Made by a program: the position numbers and the translations under genes. From contig NC_081824.1 of NCBI RefSeq assembly GCF_030867095.1, positions 241,057,219-241,121,218 on the forward strand: 64,000 nt of DNA, in the 5' to 3' direction. Position 1 is the first letter of the stretch; every line of letters begins with the position of its first letter. The notes under the pieces are model-generated. The model saw only the letters and a list, made by a program, of their open reading frames with translations, was not told the origin of the DNA and did not search any database. Below, in pieces: positions 1 to 12,780 of the stretch. The DNA is from Alligator mississippiensis (taxonomy: Eukaryota > Chordata > Crocodylia > Alligatoridae).

Positions 1-2243
1 AATCCTTGCAAGCCTTCCAGTAACTGATCATTTGGATGATTATGTTTTTGTGTGAAAAAGCCCTGTTCAGGTTTCCCTTGCTTTATGCTGTACATGAGTT
101 CCTGGAAAATGGTGCAGAACTCGAACTTACATAAAGGGAACCCACTTTACAATGTAACAAATAGGGATACGGTCCAAGACCTCGACTGTACTGACCCCCA
201 GACCCATTTTTACCACTTTTACAAGACAATTCACCAACAGCAGACAGTACATATAAGCACAGGGCACTATCATAATGGGGATGACAACTAGAGAAACGCA
301 TGTCACAGACGAAGAGCATGGAGCACAGATCCACATAGGAGATTACATTTTGGTGCGTGTCACTCCAGCAATGCACCGCACAAAGCAGCTGACTGCAGGC
401 TTCCACCACACTGATCACATGAGTGAATTTACCTCGCATATAATGAATTTTTGGTATAAAAAGGGTCATTGCATAAGAGTGAATCCACATGTACAGAACC
501 TGCATAAAGCGAGGGAAACCTGTATATTTAGAATGCAAGCCATGGCTATCCAAGTTCTGAGTGACTGGAGGCCACAGCTCCATCCCCCCCAGTCATATAT
601 CATGGGTCATGCCCCCTTAGGTTTTATATTGCATGAGCTGCATGCCACACTGCATATCCACCCGGACCCCAAGCACCACATGGCATGCAGCCCACAAATA
701 CATGGCACAAGGTTCTCGGCTGCACCATGCATCTGATGTATAGACATGCTGCATCACACTGACTCACTGTGCTAGCAGATACGACATACGTGCAGTCCTG
801 CCATGTGGCCCATGCCTGTCAAGCAGTGAGCGACCCCCTCTGCACTGCACCAGTGCAAATGCTGAGTAGGATCCCTGAGTCTCTCCAGGGCCTCTGGCCA
901 TGGGCTCCTTTCCTGCTCCATCTCCAGGGGTGGGGTTAGGCAGCAGAAGCTAAAGGAGGGAGATAGGAAGCCTGGGGACCCTGGTGGCAACAGCAAAAGA
1001 GCAAAGAGAGGGGCAGTGCCCAGACCAAGAGCCATTTTAACTCCACAGAGCTGCACGTGGCCTGCAGGCTGCCAGTTGGACAGCCCCGATGAGCGCTTTA
1101 GTTTTCTAGTTTAAGAATCCAAGTCCAAGACAATTATTTGCATGCCGTGCTTGAACGCAGAAGTAGAAAGAGGTTGAGATAGTTTGATGCTGGTTCTGGG
1201 GAGCTTGTCTTTGTATTGGTTTGCAGAAGTAGACAGTGGTAATATATTTCACTACTCGGAGAGGATGCGATTGTGTGTGGCAGTCTTCTGGCATAATCTT
1301 GGTAAAATTTTGAAGCAGGTGTTCTTTAAACTGAGTGCATCTATTTCTTGGGGGGAGTCACCTTGTTTCTCCTGCTTTGGTAAGGCATCTTCCAGCACCA
1401 CTCTGCAGTGAGATCCCTGACAACCTCACTGCGATAAGCTGATGAAATATGTAGGCCTGGGTACTCTTGAGGCCTCTCTGGGCCTTTTTCACTCTTTATG
1501 AAAAATATTTCAATCAGATTAACCCTGCCTGTAATAAATTTATCAATATTTATTGTACTGTATCCTTATTACCCTAGACATCGGACAATCCACGATCACC
1601 TGTCATATACTTCCACATACTCATCATGTTGAACTGCCCTGAAGCAAACAGCCTTACAACAGTCTGGCACATTTCACACTCTTAAAAATATCTTCTCATC
1701 TCATATATCTCTTCTGCTAAACTTTTAACTGTGTCTGTATGGCTTGTTTATCAGTACCCTCAGCAGGGGTATCCTTAAGATGATGACAGAAAAATGGACA
1801 TAATTAGCAGGAAGAGGAAATGAATAATGGAAGATTTGTTTGGTTCTTTTCTTCAGAGCCAAGAACTCCAAGGCTGGTATATGAGAAATTAGGGAATGGA
1901 AGGAACACATGCTCTTGGAGAGGAAGAAGGACCAAGAAGTGAACAGGGAAGTACCTCAAGATATTACGTAGCTATTTAGATGGCAAACATAAAACTACAA
2001 AACATTTGGGAACATAACTTACACTCTGCAGCCAATTGCAATAGAGTCTTCTTGCTCAAGTATGAATATGTCAGCTTGGAAAATGTACCCTTGCTTGCAG
2101 TTTTCTAAAAAGTCCTGTATTCCAAAAGATGCATGGATAATGCACCTTCCCTAACTATCCTGTGTTAAGGTTTGTGAAACATCCCCATGGTCTATCAACG
2201 CACTCCCTGCAGCCATGTACACAGGCATTATATTTGTGCAGGC
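1..2243. other. Intergenic DNA without a recognised gene
   Basis: An open frame of 153 codons at 275-736 and its antisense shadows show no domain I recognise. No splice-site-bounded conserved exon, inverted-repeat element or clear CR1 text was found here. Older repeats may be present but undetected. Confidence 0.4.
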
Positions 2244-2645
2244 TGATGACTGTGAAACTCAAGCTTAGGTAGGTCTACTCACAGAAGTTAAAATACAAAA
2301 TATTGATGACAATTGCATAGTACAAGAAGATGTAAGTTTGCGGCTGGACCTTCTGAAAAGAAATAATGAGGCATCACTTCCAGCTTATGATGATTTTAAG
2401 CAGGCTTCTATGTGTCTGGTATGTAGCTGTGTCTATCCTTGATTAATTAGTATAGTAAATATTTCTTTACAATTAACACGTGTTTATGTATAGGAAGAGA
2501 CATTCTCCATGTGGGCTTTGATAAGTATCTCCTTCTGATTTACTCATCTTGCCCCAGTGGTTCCCTTGATCTTCCAAGGATAACTCCTCAAAAACTTTGT
2601 GTTTTTCCTGGTTATTAATCAATTTCTTGATGTGTTCCAACTTAG

Positions 2646-4302
2646 TAGAAATTCATAGATTCACAGATTCATAGATGTTAGGGTCGGAAGGGACCTCAAT
2701 AGATCATCGAGTCCAACCCCCTGCATAGGCAGGAAAGACTGCTGGGTTTAGATGACCCCAGCTAGATGCCTATCTAACCTCCTCTTGAAGACCCCCAGGG
2801 TAGGGGAGAGCACCACCTCCCTTGGGAGCCCATTCCAGACTTTGGCCACTCTAACTGTGAAGAAGTTCTTCCTAATGTCTAGTCTAAATCTGTTCTCTGT
2901 TAGCTTATGGCCATTATTTCTTGTAACCCCCAGGGACGCCTTGGTGAGTAAAACCTCACCAATTCCCTTCTGTGCCCCCATGATGAACATATAGGCAGCC
3001 ACAAGGTCGCCTCTCAACCTTCTCTTGCAGAGGCTGAAAAGGTCCAGGTGCCCTAGTCTCTCCTCATAGGGCTTGGTCTGCAGGCCCTTAACCATACTAG
3101 TGGTCCTTTTCTGGACCCTCTCCGGGTTATCCACATCCCTCTTGAAGTGCAGCGCCCAAAATTGCACGCAATATTCCAACTGCGGTCTGACCGGCGCCCA
3201 ATAGAGAGGAAGTATCACCTCCTTGGTTCTGTTCATCATGCATCTGCTGATGCACGATAAAGTGCCATTAGCTTTTCTGATGACTTTGTCACACTGACGA
3301 CTCATGTTCATCTTGGAGTCCACTAGGACTCCAAGATCCCTTTCCGCTTACGTGCCTCCAAGCAGGTTATTTCCTAGGCAGTAGGTATGCTGGACATTTT
3401 TCCTCCCTAGGTACAGCACTTTGCATTTCTCCTTGTTGAATTGCATTCTGTTGTTTTCCACCCATATGTCCAACTTGTCCAGGTCTGCTTGTAGTTGTTC
3501 CCTGCCCTCCGGTGCGTCCACTTCTCCCCACAGTTTTGTGTCATCCGCAAACTTGGACAGACTACACTTCACTCCCTCGTCCAAGTCGCTGATGAAGACA
3601 TTGAAGAGTATCGGTCCAAGGACCGAGCCCTGCGGGACCCCACTGCCCACACCCTTCCAGGTTGATACTGACCCATCGACTACGACTCTCTGGGTACGAC
3701 CCTCTAGCCAATTCGCCACCCACCGGACTGTGTAGTCATCCAAGTCACAGCCTTAACTTGTTCACCAGTATGGTGTGGGATACCATATCAAAGGCCTTCC
3801 TGAAGTCTAAGTAAATGACGTCAACCCCTACTCCTGCATCCAGGTGTTTCGTAACCTGGTCATAAAAAGAGACTAGATTAGTCAGGCATGATCTACCTGC
3901 TGTGAACCTGTGCTGGTTTCCCCTCAGCATAATTTTTCCTGCCAGGCTCTCGCAAATGTCAGCCTTGATAATTTTTTCAAAGACTTTGCCTAGGATGGAG
4001 GTGAGACTGACTGGCCTATAGTTGCCAGGGTCCTCCTTCCTCCCCTTCTTGAAAATGGGGACCACATTGGCCCTTTTCCAGTCCTCCGGCACCTGGCCCG
4101 TGTGCCATGAGTGTTCAAATATTCCTGCCAGTGGCTGTGCAATGACGTCAGCCAGTGCCTTCAGTACCCTCGGATGGAGCTCATCCGGGCCTGCCGACTT
4201 AAATGCATCCAGTTCCTCCAAGTGACTCTGCACCATCTCAGGGTCTACGCTTGGTAGTCTGGCGCCCTGCTGCTGCCTCTCTCCAATCCCAAATCCCAAA
4301 TT
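2646..4302 (-). mobile_element. CR1 LINE, 5'-truncated, inserted in LTR copy 1
   Basis: The minus strand encodes the reverse transcriptase half of ORF2. About 4299-3745 contains [16 protein letters not shown] and YLDFRKAFD, 3743-3348 contains [14 protein letters not shown] and the FADD catalytic box, and 3323-2748 is the C-terminal part. The three blocks lie in different frames, so there are at least two frameshifts. The 3' end shows the typical GGAAGGGACCTC text and a short repeat tail around 2650-2680. It is among the better preserved CR1 copies here. Confidence 0.93.
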
Positions 4303-4367
4303 GATAACCTCTTGTTATGGAGGAAGGTAATTCAATTAAAGTTGGGACTTTCTGATAACTAAGGATC

Positions 4368-5470
4368 TGGGTTTTCTGTTTCCCATGGAAAAAACAGGAA
4401 AAAACATGGATTTTTCCTTGTAAGTGAGAAAAACTTGGATTTTCATTTTAATGGAAATGTGGATTTTTCCACTTTTGCAAAGAGTTCTTTTCAGGCTGGC
4501 AGACTTCCAGGCTGCAAGGTGCTGCAGGGAGTGAGAGAAGGGTGGTCAGGCAGGGGGTACCATGTGCATGTGTGCACTTACACATGCACATGGTTGCCAG
4601 GCATCCTGGAGAGCAGCTCCTGCAGGTAAGTCTGGCGGGGAGGCTGGGGGGAGGCGGAGGGGATTGGGGCCCCCATAGGGAGGGAGTTTGGGAGGGAGGG
4701 AGTTTGCCCAGTCTGGGTGGTGCAATGGGCTTAGGCCCCAGGGCCAGAATGCACGGCTGCAGGAATTGGCAGGGAATAAGATAGAGCTGCGGGAGGCTCA
4801 TCCAGGGAACTGGGGGTGAGGGGTGGGGGAAGCTGGCTCCCTGCCACTGCGTGCAGTCCTGGGAGGGCATGGGGGACACATGACCCCCAGATTTGTGCAT
4901 TGGGTGCATGGGGTGCCTGCTGTGGGCTCGGGCTCCCTGCCCTGCTACCCTCCCCCCAGGGCCTCCACAGCCCAGTGGATGGGACCCAGCATGGCAGGGC
5001 AGAGAGGGACCACGTGGGGAAGCTTCTTGCCATCCTGGTGAAGTGTCCCTTGCCCACCCAGCAGCAGCAGCAGGGTTGGAGTCATAGAGTTGTGCCTCTC
5101 ACTGTTGCTGGGTGGGCAGGCAATGCCTGGCCATGCCCGTGTGGAGCTCCCAGTGGCCTACACCGAGCTTCCCCATGCAACCCCTCTGCCCTTCTGTGTC
5201 AGGTCCTGCCTGCTGAGCTGCAGAGGCCCCAGGGGGAGGCCAGCAGGGTGGGGAGCTGTAGGTAGGGAGTGAGGGCCATCAGCAGGACCAGGGGGCTGTG
5301 GGTGGGGAGTAAGGGGCACCAGCATGGCTGGGGAGCTGTGGTTTGGGAGTGAGGGGCCTGGATCTGTGTCCTGGTAAGCAAAGCAGGCCGCAGGAGCTCT
5401 GATTTTCCATGATAAAAAACCCAAAATCAAACACCAAAATTTAAAGGTACTTACAATTTATTTTATTAGA
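4368..5470. mobile_element. Unclassified nonautonomous DNA-transposon-like element (X)
   Basis: AT-rich ends made of repeated GGATTTTTCC-like text (4380-4470) and GATTTTCCATGA (5400-5412) bracket a GC-rich core. The core contains a module also seen in other elements here (about 4605-4740) and roughly three copies of a 35-40 bp unit around GGGGAGTGAGGGGC (5250-5360). No transposase frame is visible. Boundaries are approximate. Confidence 0.45.
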
Positions 5471-5543
5471 GTGATTGAGGCACGGGTAGGCTTCCAAATT
5501 GCTTTAAAATGGTAAATATATCAATAAAACATTGTGTTCCATT

Positions 5544-5845
5544 TAGGGGTGCACCGATAAAGATTTTTTGGGCGATGCCAATGGCCAATTATTAATGAGC
5601 TGTATCAGCCAATACCGATCCAATTGCCAATATGCAGCCCACTAACTTGGAGAGCAGTGTCTGGCTGGTAAGTCTGTTGGGGGAAAAGGGCAGGGGGGGA
5701 GGGGGAAGGGGTGCTGGGGGCAGATTGAGACCCCCACAGTGAGGGACGGAGTGGGTCTGGGGCTGTGGCAGGGGCAGGCACTGCCCAGCCATGGCAGGTT
5801 GTGGGATGGAACCCTGAGCAGCTCGTCCAAGGGATACAAGGGGGC
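5544..5845 (+). mobile_element. DNA-transposon-like element Y, copy 1 (left part)
   Basis: It starts TAGGGGTGCACCGATAAAG, followed by TTTTTTGG. The same text occurs inverted at the right end of another copy at 56290. The inner part holds the shared module GTAAGTCTGTTGGGGG. It is cut off where a plus-strand CR1 begins near 5845. Confidence 0.6.
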
Positions 5846-8008
5846 CGGGGAAAAAGGGACTTGGTAGTGGGGGTCTACTACAGACTGCCACACCAGGAAG
5901 ATGAGCTAGACCTAGAATTCTCAAGGCAACTCTCAGAGGCCATACGGTCAAAGGACATGGTTGTCATGGGCGACCTAGTCTACCCTGACATCTGCTGGGA
6001 GGAACAGTCAGCCAGGTCTAACCATTCATGTAGGTGTTTAACCTACATACAGGACCTTCATAGGATGTATACAATCCCACTAGGGGAAGCGCCTTTCTGG
6101 ACTTGGTGTTGGCTACAGGGGATGACTTGGTGGGGGATCTGCAGATACAAGGTAACCTAGAGGATAGGGACCATCAATTGATTGAGTTTACTATCTGGCG
6201 AAGGGTGGGAAAGATAACCAGTAGGGCAGAAGTACTAGAATTCAGAAAGGCCAATTTCAATATGTTCAGGAGGTTAGTTAGAGAGGCACTGATGATCAGG
6301 GGCATTGGTGAGATGGGAGTCCAGGAAGGGTGGTCGTTCCTAAAGGAGCAATACTTCGGGCACAGAAGGAGACAATTGCGCATGAAAGGGGGCAAAGGGG
6401 CCAAGAAACCCTCTTGGCTGAACAGGGAAACCCAGGAAAACCTAGAGGCAAAAAAGCGGCATACAGGTGTGGAAGAAACAGGCTTCACTCTATTGTTTGG
6501 TCATGAAGTTGTCAGAGACTTTTATTTATAAGCAGCTGCTGGGGGGAGCACCGGACAGACAGAACTTCCTCTTATCAGTCCCGCATACCACCCCCCAACA
6601 GACAATGGAAGCAAGCCTTTTATATGTTTCAATTCAGGTCACATGACACAAGACATAACAAGTCAAAGAAAAACTGGTTTGAACCAGAAAGTTGCAAGAG
6701 GGCATAGACTGTAGTTTGACCTATTGACTTCATAGGTCTACTCAGCTCAACAAGGGAAAAAGGGCGGGAGAAAGGGCAGATTGCAAAATAGGCGGGGAAA
6801 AAGCAATCATTAGCAAATAGTGCACTAACTCAAGAAGTCAGCAGAAATTAAGGCCTGGGGTTTTCTTCTTCCACACAGGCTGTGGAAGCAGGGGGTAACT
6901 ACCAATGAGGTGTATACATACTTGGCTTGCACTTGTAGCGAGTCAGTTAGAAAGGCCAAAGCTGCAATGGAACTTAGGCTGGCAACAAAAATTAAAGACA
7001 ACAAAAAGTCCTTCTATATAAGGAGCTAAAAGAAGATGCAGGGTAACATAGGACGCCTACAGGGCAGACAATTGGTAACAGATAGGTGGAACAAAGCTGA
7101 GCTCTTCAATTAATTTTTTGCTTCCGTAATCCTGAACACGAATCTCCCAATTGGATTATAGATGAGCACAGGAGGGAAACCAGCCCACCAACTGTTAGCG
7201 CCAATTTAGTGAAGGGACACTTGGAGGGGCTGGATGTGTTTAAGCCAGCAGGCCTGGATGATCTTCATCCAGGGGTGCTGAAGGAATTGGCCAGTATCAT
7301 AGCAGAACCCCTGGCACGGTTGTTTGAGCACTCATGGTGCTCAGGTCAGGTCCCAGAGGACTGGAAAAGGACTAATGTGCCCCTATTTTCAAGAAGGGGA
7401 AGAAGGAGGATCTGGGTAACTATAGGCCAGTTAGCCTCACCTCTATCCTTGGGAGAACCTTTGAAAAAATTTTTAAGGATCACATCTGTGGGAGTCCAGC
7501 AGGAAAAATAATGCTGAAGTGCAACCAGCACGGGTTCCTAGTAGGTAGATCCTGCCTGACTAACCTTGTTTCTTTTTATGACCAGGTCACAAAATACTTA
7601 GATGCAAGGGATGAGCTAAATGTCATCTACCTAGATTTTAAGAAAGCCTGCGATATGGTATCTCATCCTATTTGCATAAATAAACTGAGAGGCTGTGATG
7701 TAGATGATTACATGGTCAGGTGGGTGGCAAATTGGCTAATGGGATGCACCCAGAGAGTGGTGCTGGATGGGTCAGCATCGATCTGGAAATATGTGGGCAG
7801 TGGAGGTCCCCAAGGTTCAGTCCTTGGACTAGTGCTGTTCAATGTCTTCATCAGTGACTTGGATGAGGACGTGGAGAGCACTCAGTCCAAATTCACGGAT
7901 GACACCAAATTATGGGGTAAACACACTAGTGGGTAGAGAATGAATCCAGGTGGATCTGGACAGGTTGGAGAAGTGGGCAGAACAGAATAGGATGCAATTC
8001 AACAAGGA
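5845..8008 (+). mobile_element. CR1 LINE (endonuclease and RT), split by a short LTR
   Basis: Endonuclease text (DLVVGVYYRLP, YPDICWEEQS) begins near 5850. The linker follows at about 6100-6467 and again from 6880, and RT text at 7209-7990 includes [30 protein letters not shown] and FTDDTKLWG. Several frameshifts interrupt it and the catalytic box reads FTDD. A TG...CA element occupies 6468-6875. The 3' end is lost where a CA-rich hAT-like element begins near 8008. Confidence 0.9.
6468..6875. mobile_element. Short solo LTR-like element inside a CR1
   Basis: 408 bp with ends TGTGGAAGAA and TTCTTCCACA (inverted, TG...CA). It is flanked by CAGG at 6464-6467 and again at 6876-6879, a 4-bp target duplication. 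CR1 sequence resumes directly after it. It has no coding capacity and its family was not determined. Confidence 0.82.
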
Positions 8009-8493
8009 CACACCTTACAGCCCCCACACATACAGTCACACCCCCTCACAAACCACACATGCACACACACATACACCCCACCATATCCATGCCCAACCAC
8101 ACCCCACACACTCCCCCCCACCCCCCCACCCCACACAAAATCCAAGAGTAAGACTTTATTTTTGGCTTATTATGAAGTCACCTCTATATACACTATGCAA
8201 ACACAACTCATAACAAAATCTTTTTTGTAATAAAATTAAAATACATTATAGTATATGATTTGTTTTTTTCTGGTTCAGATGGCACCTCCCCCCCCCCCCC
8301 CCCCCCCCCCCCGATTCCCAAAAGAAGTACTTCTGGGAGCAAGGGGAGGGAATTCTGGTGGCAAAGGTTAGGGGTCAGCGTGGGATTTCCGGTCCCAAGA
8401 TGGCGACCAGGAGGTGGGACTATCCTTGCAGTCCTCAACAGCTCACCAAAACTCATTAAGCGGCCCTTCAGACAAAATAATTGCCCACCCCTG
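8009..8493 (-). mobile_element. hAT-like nonautonomous element with CA-rich tail, copy 1
   Basis: The right end is CAAAATAATTGCCCACCCCTG. Read on the minus strand, the body matches the element at 24502-24985, including the AAGTACTTCTGGGAGC/CCAGAAGTACTCCTTTC region and a GT-rich tail (here CA-rich at 8030-8150). A long C run lies at about 8285-8312. The left boundary is approximate. Confidence 0.7.
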
Positions 8494-8612
8494 CTTTAGG
8501 CTCATTTAACAGTGACTAGTTGTAGTAAATAAAGCATTTCTGTCATTCATCAAGTGAGTAGTTGTGTCAATCCTTTATACACTAGTCCTGAATCCCAGTT
8601 AATGACTTAACA

Positions 8613-10399
8613 AGGGAAACAAGCCTCTGTCCTAGCACAGAAAAGAGACCTTACAGCTGCTCAAGGGATTTCTTGTGTAAGATGCACCTCTTTGAATCAG
8701 GTGCATCTCTCCACTCATGTATTAAGTTGAATGGCTGTATCCTTCTGTCTAGCATTGAGAAAATCAGTTTCCCTTCAACAACAGATAATGCTTCAAGGAA
8801 GAGGTAGGGAGAGCACTGGCTCCCTGACAGCCCACCTGGTGACAAGCTGTTAGGAGTTTCTGTGGAGACCTTGGACCTTGTCCCAACAGGGGAAGCTATA
8901 TTTCTGCAGTAGGAACTCCCCCAGACCTGTGGAAGGGATCCTGCCTAGGGAGAAAAGCCCCAATCGAGTGCATTCTGGTTCAAGCTGCAGGACTGCAGTG
9001 GGAGAAGGCAGGTGTGCCCAGGGCTGGGACCTCCCGAACACTAGGAAGGTTCCAGACCAGGGAGAATGCTCCCTCCTCATCTTCCTGCCCCAGTTTCCAG
9101 CTTTAATTGCTGTCCCTGCCATTCAACTGGGTGTTAGGATATCAAAGCCCGTGGGACAGGGAACCGGGGTGAGGAGGCTGTCCCCAAGCCTAGTTCTTAT
9201 TCCCTGCTATCTTCCTCTTGCCACCCCGACCACTCAGATGAGTAACAGAAATGGGGATTGCAAAGCCCCAAGGGCCAGGAACCAAGACTGGGGAAGCTAT
9301 ACCAGCCCTGGTTCCTGACTCCCAGGCCCCAAATGCCACCCTTGCCATTCAGCTAAGTGGCATGGGTGGGAATCTTACAGCCCATGGGGCCAAGAAATGG
9401 GGCTGGGGAAGTTATCCCTGCCCTGGTTCGTAGCCTCTGGGTTTTAAATGTCACCCTGCACCCTGGTTCACAGTCCCATGGGCATTAGATGATATGTTTT
9501 GCCCAGGTGGGCAGTACATGTAGCAATGTAAAAGCTGCGAAGCCGGGGATCTAGGAGGCTGTGCCAATCTGCACTTCCCTTTGCCTCCAACTTTAAATCA
9601 CCCCATGTGCAGCCTATGTGGACCACCTGAGGGAATTTAAAACCTGGGGGTAAGGAGAGGACAGGCTGCCAAGCAATGGGGTCACCTAAGGTTTGGTTGG
9701 GTGGTCAAGATAGCAGTCCTCTAGTACCCTTTGGTGAGCTCACCTGCGTTGTTCTGCAGCCAGGGGGCTGGAATGCATGTAAGTTCCAGGTTCCAGGCTA
9801 TTTTTCTACTGGTAAGAATTTCAGAGAAATCTTTACCTGTTGAAATGAACAGGTGCTCATAGCTCATGGTGAAGTGCCCCTCGTTCTGTTTTTCTACAAA
9901 GCAGCAAAGTTAGAGGAGGGAGAGTAAGCTGACATATGCTTTCCATCTAATATGCTACAATATCTCAGGAAGTCCAAAGCATCAAATTATTTTATTATTT
10001 TTTCCTCATTGTCCAGTGTCAAAATGCTGTCTAGTAAGATCATGCTTCCTGGCCTTGCACAAGCTAAGCTTTCAACACCAAATGTATTGCCCATTCTCTG
10101 AGAGCAGTCCAGGGTTCCATACTTCTCTTGTGTAGTTGCTGCCTATTGCTCTTCTGTCAAAACAGTTCCTAATTTTGTCTCTCTCTACTGGACAGCTGAG
10201 ATGGTCTTGGCATACAGCTCTAAGAATATGATCTCCCATATCTGAAAGGTCTTCAGCCAATGCTGATCATCCCAGTTTTGCATTATGATCCAATCCCATC
10301 ACAGTTTACAGGACAAAAAGTGCCACTCCATGATGTGCAAATAATCAGTAAATCTTTGTCGCCCCTTGTGATTTTCATTCCTTGTTCACTGTTCATAGT
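8613..10399. other. Intergenic DNA with a degenerate tandem repeat, no gene
   Basis: No coding exon was recognised. About 8990-9470 consists of roughly four diverged units near 115-130 bp, described separately. The remainder shows nothing I can assign. Confidence 0.45.
8990..9470. repeat. Degenerate tandem repeat, unit about 120 bp
   Basis: Text of the type CCATTCAGCTGAGTG, then AAGCCCATGGG, then GGGGAAGCTAT and CCCTGGTTC recurs about four times with heavy divergence. Matching landmarks fall near 9119-9190, 9232-9320 and 9345-9430. The open frames in it are by-products. Confidence 0.55.
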
Positions 10400-12780
10400 T
10401 TCATAGTTTTGTAGTTGTTAGGGATTGGAAGGGGCCTTACAGATCGGCGGGTTCAGCCCCCCTGCACTTGGGCAGGAAAAGACTGCTGGGATCAGATGAC
10501 CCCAGCAAAATGGGTGTCAAGACACTTTTTGAAGACCGCCAGTGTGGGTGACTGTACCACCTCTTGGGGGAGCCTGTTCCAAACCCTCGGCACTTGACTT
10601 GCATAGAATTTTTTCCTTATGTCTAGCCTGAAACAATCCTCAATCAGCTTGTGCCCATTATTTCTTGTCCTCTCCTGGGGGGCCTTAGTGAACAGATGTT
10701 CCCCCAGGCCCTAATGTATGCCCTTGATATACTTACAGGCTGCCACCAAGTCCCCTCTGAGTCTTCTCTTCTCCAGGCTGAACAGTTCCAAGTCTTTCAG
10801 CCTCTCCCCACATGACCTGGTCTTGAGGCCTTTAATCATGCACATGATCCTTCTTTGGACTCTCTCTCGAGCTTTTCCACATCCTTCCTGAAGTGCGGTG
10901 CCCAGAACTGGATGCAGAACTCCAGCTGCAGTCTCACCAAGCCCGAGTTGAGAGTAGGGAGGATGACATCCTTAGCTTTGCTTGAGATGCCTCGGTAGAT
11001 GCATACCAGTGTTTGATTAGCTCTGCCACCTACAGCATTGCATTGGTGGATCATGTTCATTTTGTTGTCTATTACGACAACTAGGTCTCGTTTATATGTG
11101 GTGTTAGCAAGTGTAGCACTGCTGAGTCTGTAAGTGTGTTGTGGATCATTTATCCTCAGTTAGAGCACTTTACATTTTTTCATATCAAACGACATCTGGG
11201 TGAGGTTCACCCACCTTGCGAGCCTGTCCAGGTCAGCCTGTATTGCCAGCCTGTCTTTGAGCATGACCACACTCCCCCATAGTTTGGTTGTCAGAGAACT
11301 TTGCTAGCTCGCTTTTAATACCTGAATCCAAATAATTAATGAACATGTTAAATAGCACTGGTCTGAGTACTGAACCCTGAGGGATGCCACTGGTCACCCT
11401 CCACCATGATGACTCAGTTCCATCAATCAATACTCTCTGGGTCTTACCGTGGAGCCAGTTACTTAGCCATCGGATCATAAAGTAGTCGAAGCTGCATTTT
11501 CCCAATTTTTTCATGAGGACTTTGTGGGAGACCAGGTCAAAGGCCTTTTTGAAGTCCAGATATATGACATCAACCTCATTTCCCCCATCCAGGTGGTGAA
11601 TTACCTGATCATAGAGGGAAATGAGGTTGTTTGTCATGACCTGCCCCTAATGAAGCCATGTTAGCTGTCCTTCAGAATACTGTCTTCTGCTAGCCTGTCT
11701 GTAATGGATTCTTTGATAATTTTCTCCAGGATTTTAGCAGGGATTGAGGTCAAACTGACTGGCCTGTAATTTCCCAGTCCTCCTTTCTCCCTTTCTTAAA
11801 GATAGGCACTATGCTGCTCTTCTTCCAATCTTCTGGGACCTCTCCCAAGAACCACGAGTCTTCAAATAACTGCCATCAGTTGTGCGATGACATCGGCCAG
11901 TTCTTTTAGCACCCTTGGGTGGATTTCACCTAGTCCTGATGACTTCTAGATATTTAGCCTTTGTAGGTGCTCCCCACAAGTTCTACATCAACTATGGGGG
12001 GGGGGGGGGGAGGGTGTCACCTCCACCATGATCATCCTGTATCCTGTCAAGCAGGTTAACACCCTTGAACTGGTGGAATACCGACATGAAGTATTCATTC
12101 AGGAGTTTGGTTTTGTCCTGAGTGTTGGTTATAAGCCATTCCATTTCATTCATCAGGGGCCCTATACTTCCCTTATTTTTAATCTGACTTCCTACATATC
12201 TAAAGGACTTTTTGTTGTTCTTGATTCTGGTTGCCAATCTGTATTCGGTTTGTTCTTTTGCTGTCCTGATCTGCTCCCTATAGGTGTGGGCTGTTGCCAA
12301 GTACACCTCTTTGGTTGTTATTCCTGACTTCCATCTTTGGAGACTTCTCATTTTAATTTCAGGTGGTCCGTGACTTCCCTGTTGAGCCAAGGGGGTCTCC
12401 CAGCCCTTTTGCTGCCTTTCTTTCAGCTTTTAGGATAGCTTCCTTGAGGAATGACCACTCTTCTTGTACCCCCTTCCTCATCAGACCATGGCCCCACAGG
12501 GCCTCACCAACCTATCCCCTAACTGTGTGGAAGTCAGCTTTCCTAAAATCAAGGATTTTGACTTTACTGGCCAATTTCCCTGATTTACAGTGGATGGAGA
12601 AAGTGATCATCTCATGGTCACTGTCGCCCAGTTTCCCTTTGATCCTCAGGTTGCTCACTAGATTGTCCCCTATGGGCAGAACCAAGTCTAGGAGTACCTT
12701 ACCCCTGGTCAGCCTGTAGACTTGTTGTGTTAGATAGAGCTCCTCAATGCAAATGAGGAAGCTTCAGAAGCCTCAGATAG
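10400..12780 (-). mobile_element. CR1 LINE (endonuclease end and RT), minus strand
   Basis: The 3' end with GGATTGGAAGGGGCC lies near 10420. RT text is read on the minus strand: 11637-11233 includes [26 protein letters not shown] and SGIPQGSVL. 12390-11992 carries the linker and start of RT, and the last endonuclease text lies near 12775. Several frame breaks are present. A run of G at about 11996-12010 interrupts the linker. Confidence 0.9.

Larger units (their letters stand above)
2244..8612 (+). mobile_element. Fossil LTR (copy 1) split by later insertions
   Basis: Pieces at 2244-2645, about 4303-4370 and 8494-8612 align in order with the uninterrupted LTR at 57417-58247. Landmarks are the TGATGACTG start, the block around CCTTGATTAATTAGTAT, the block ATAACCTCTTGTTA and the 3' part with AATAAA followed by TTGTGTCAATCC. 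The ends are TG...CA; flanks AGGC and AGGG suggest a 4-bp duplication with one mismatch. A central stretch of the LTR seems absent. It is old, since it hosts several other elements. Confidence 0.75.

Noticed and set aside
275-736. 153-codon open frame near the window start
   Set aside because: No recognisable domain, no splice context, and antisense frames are equally open. It was noted but not called a gene.
7950-8213. Extension of the CR1 frame into a His/Pro-rich protein
   Set aside because: The frame runs into the CA-rich tail of a hAT-like element; the His/Pro repeats reflect the CACA text.
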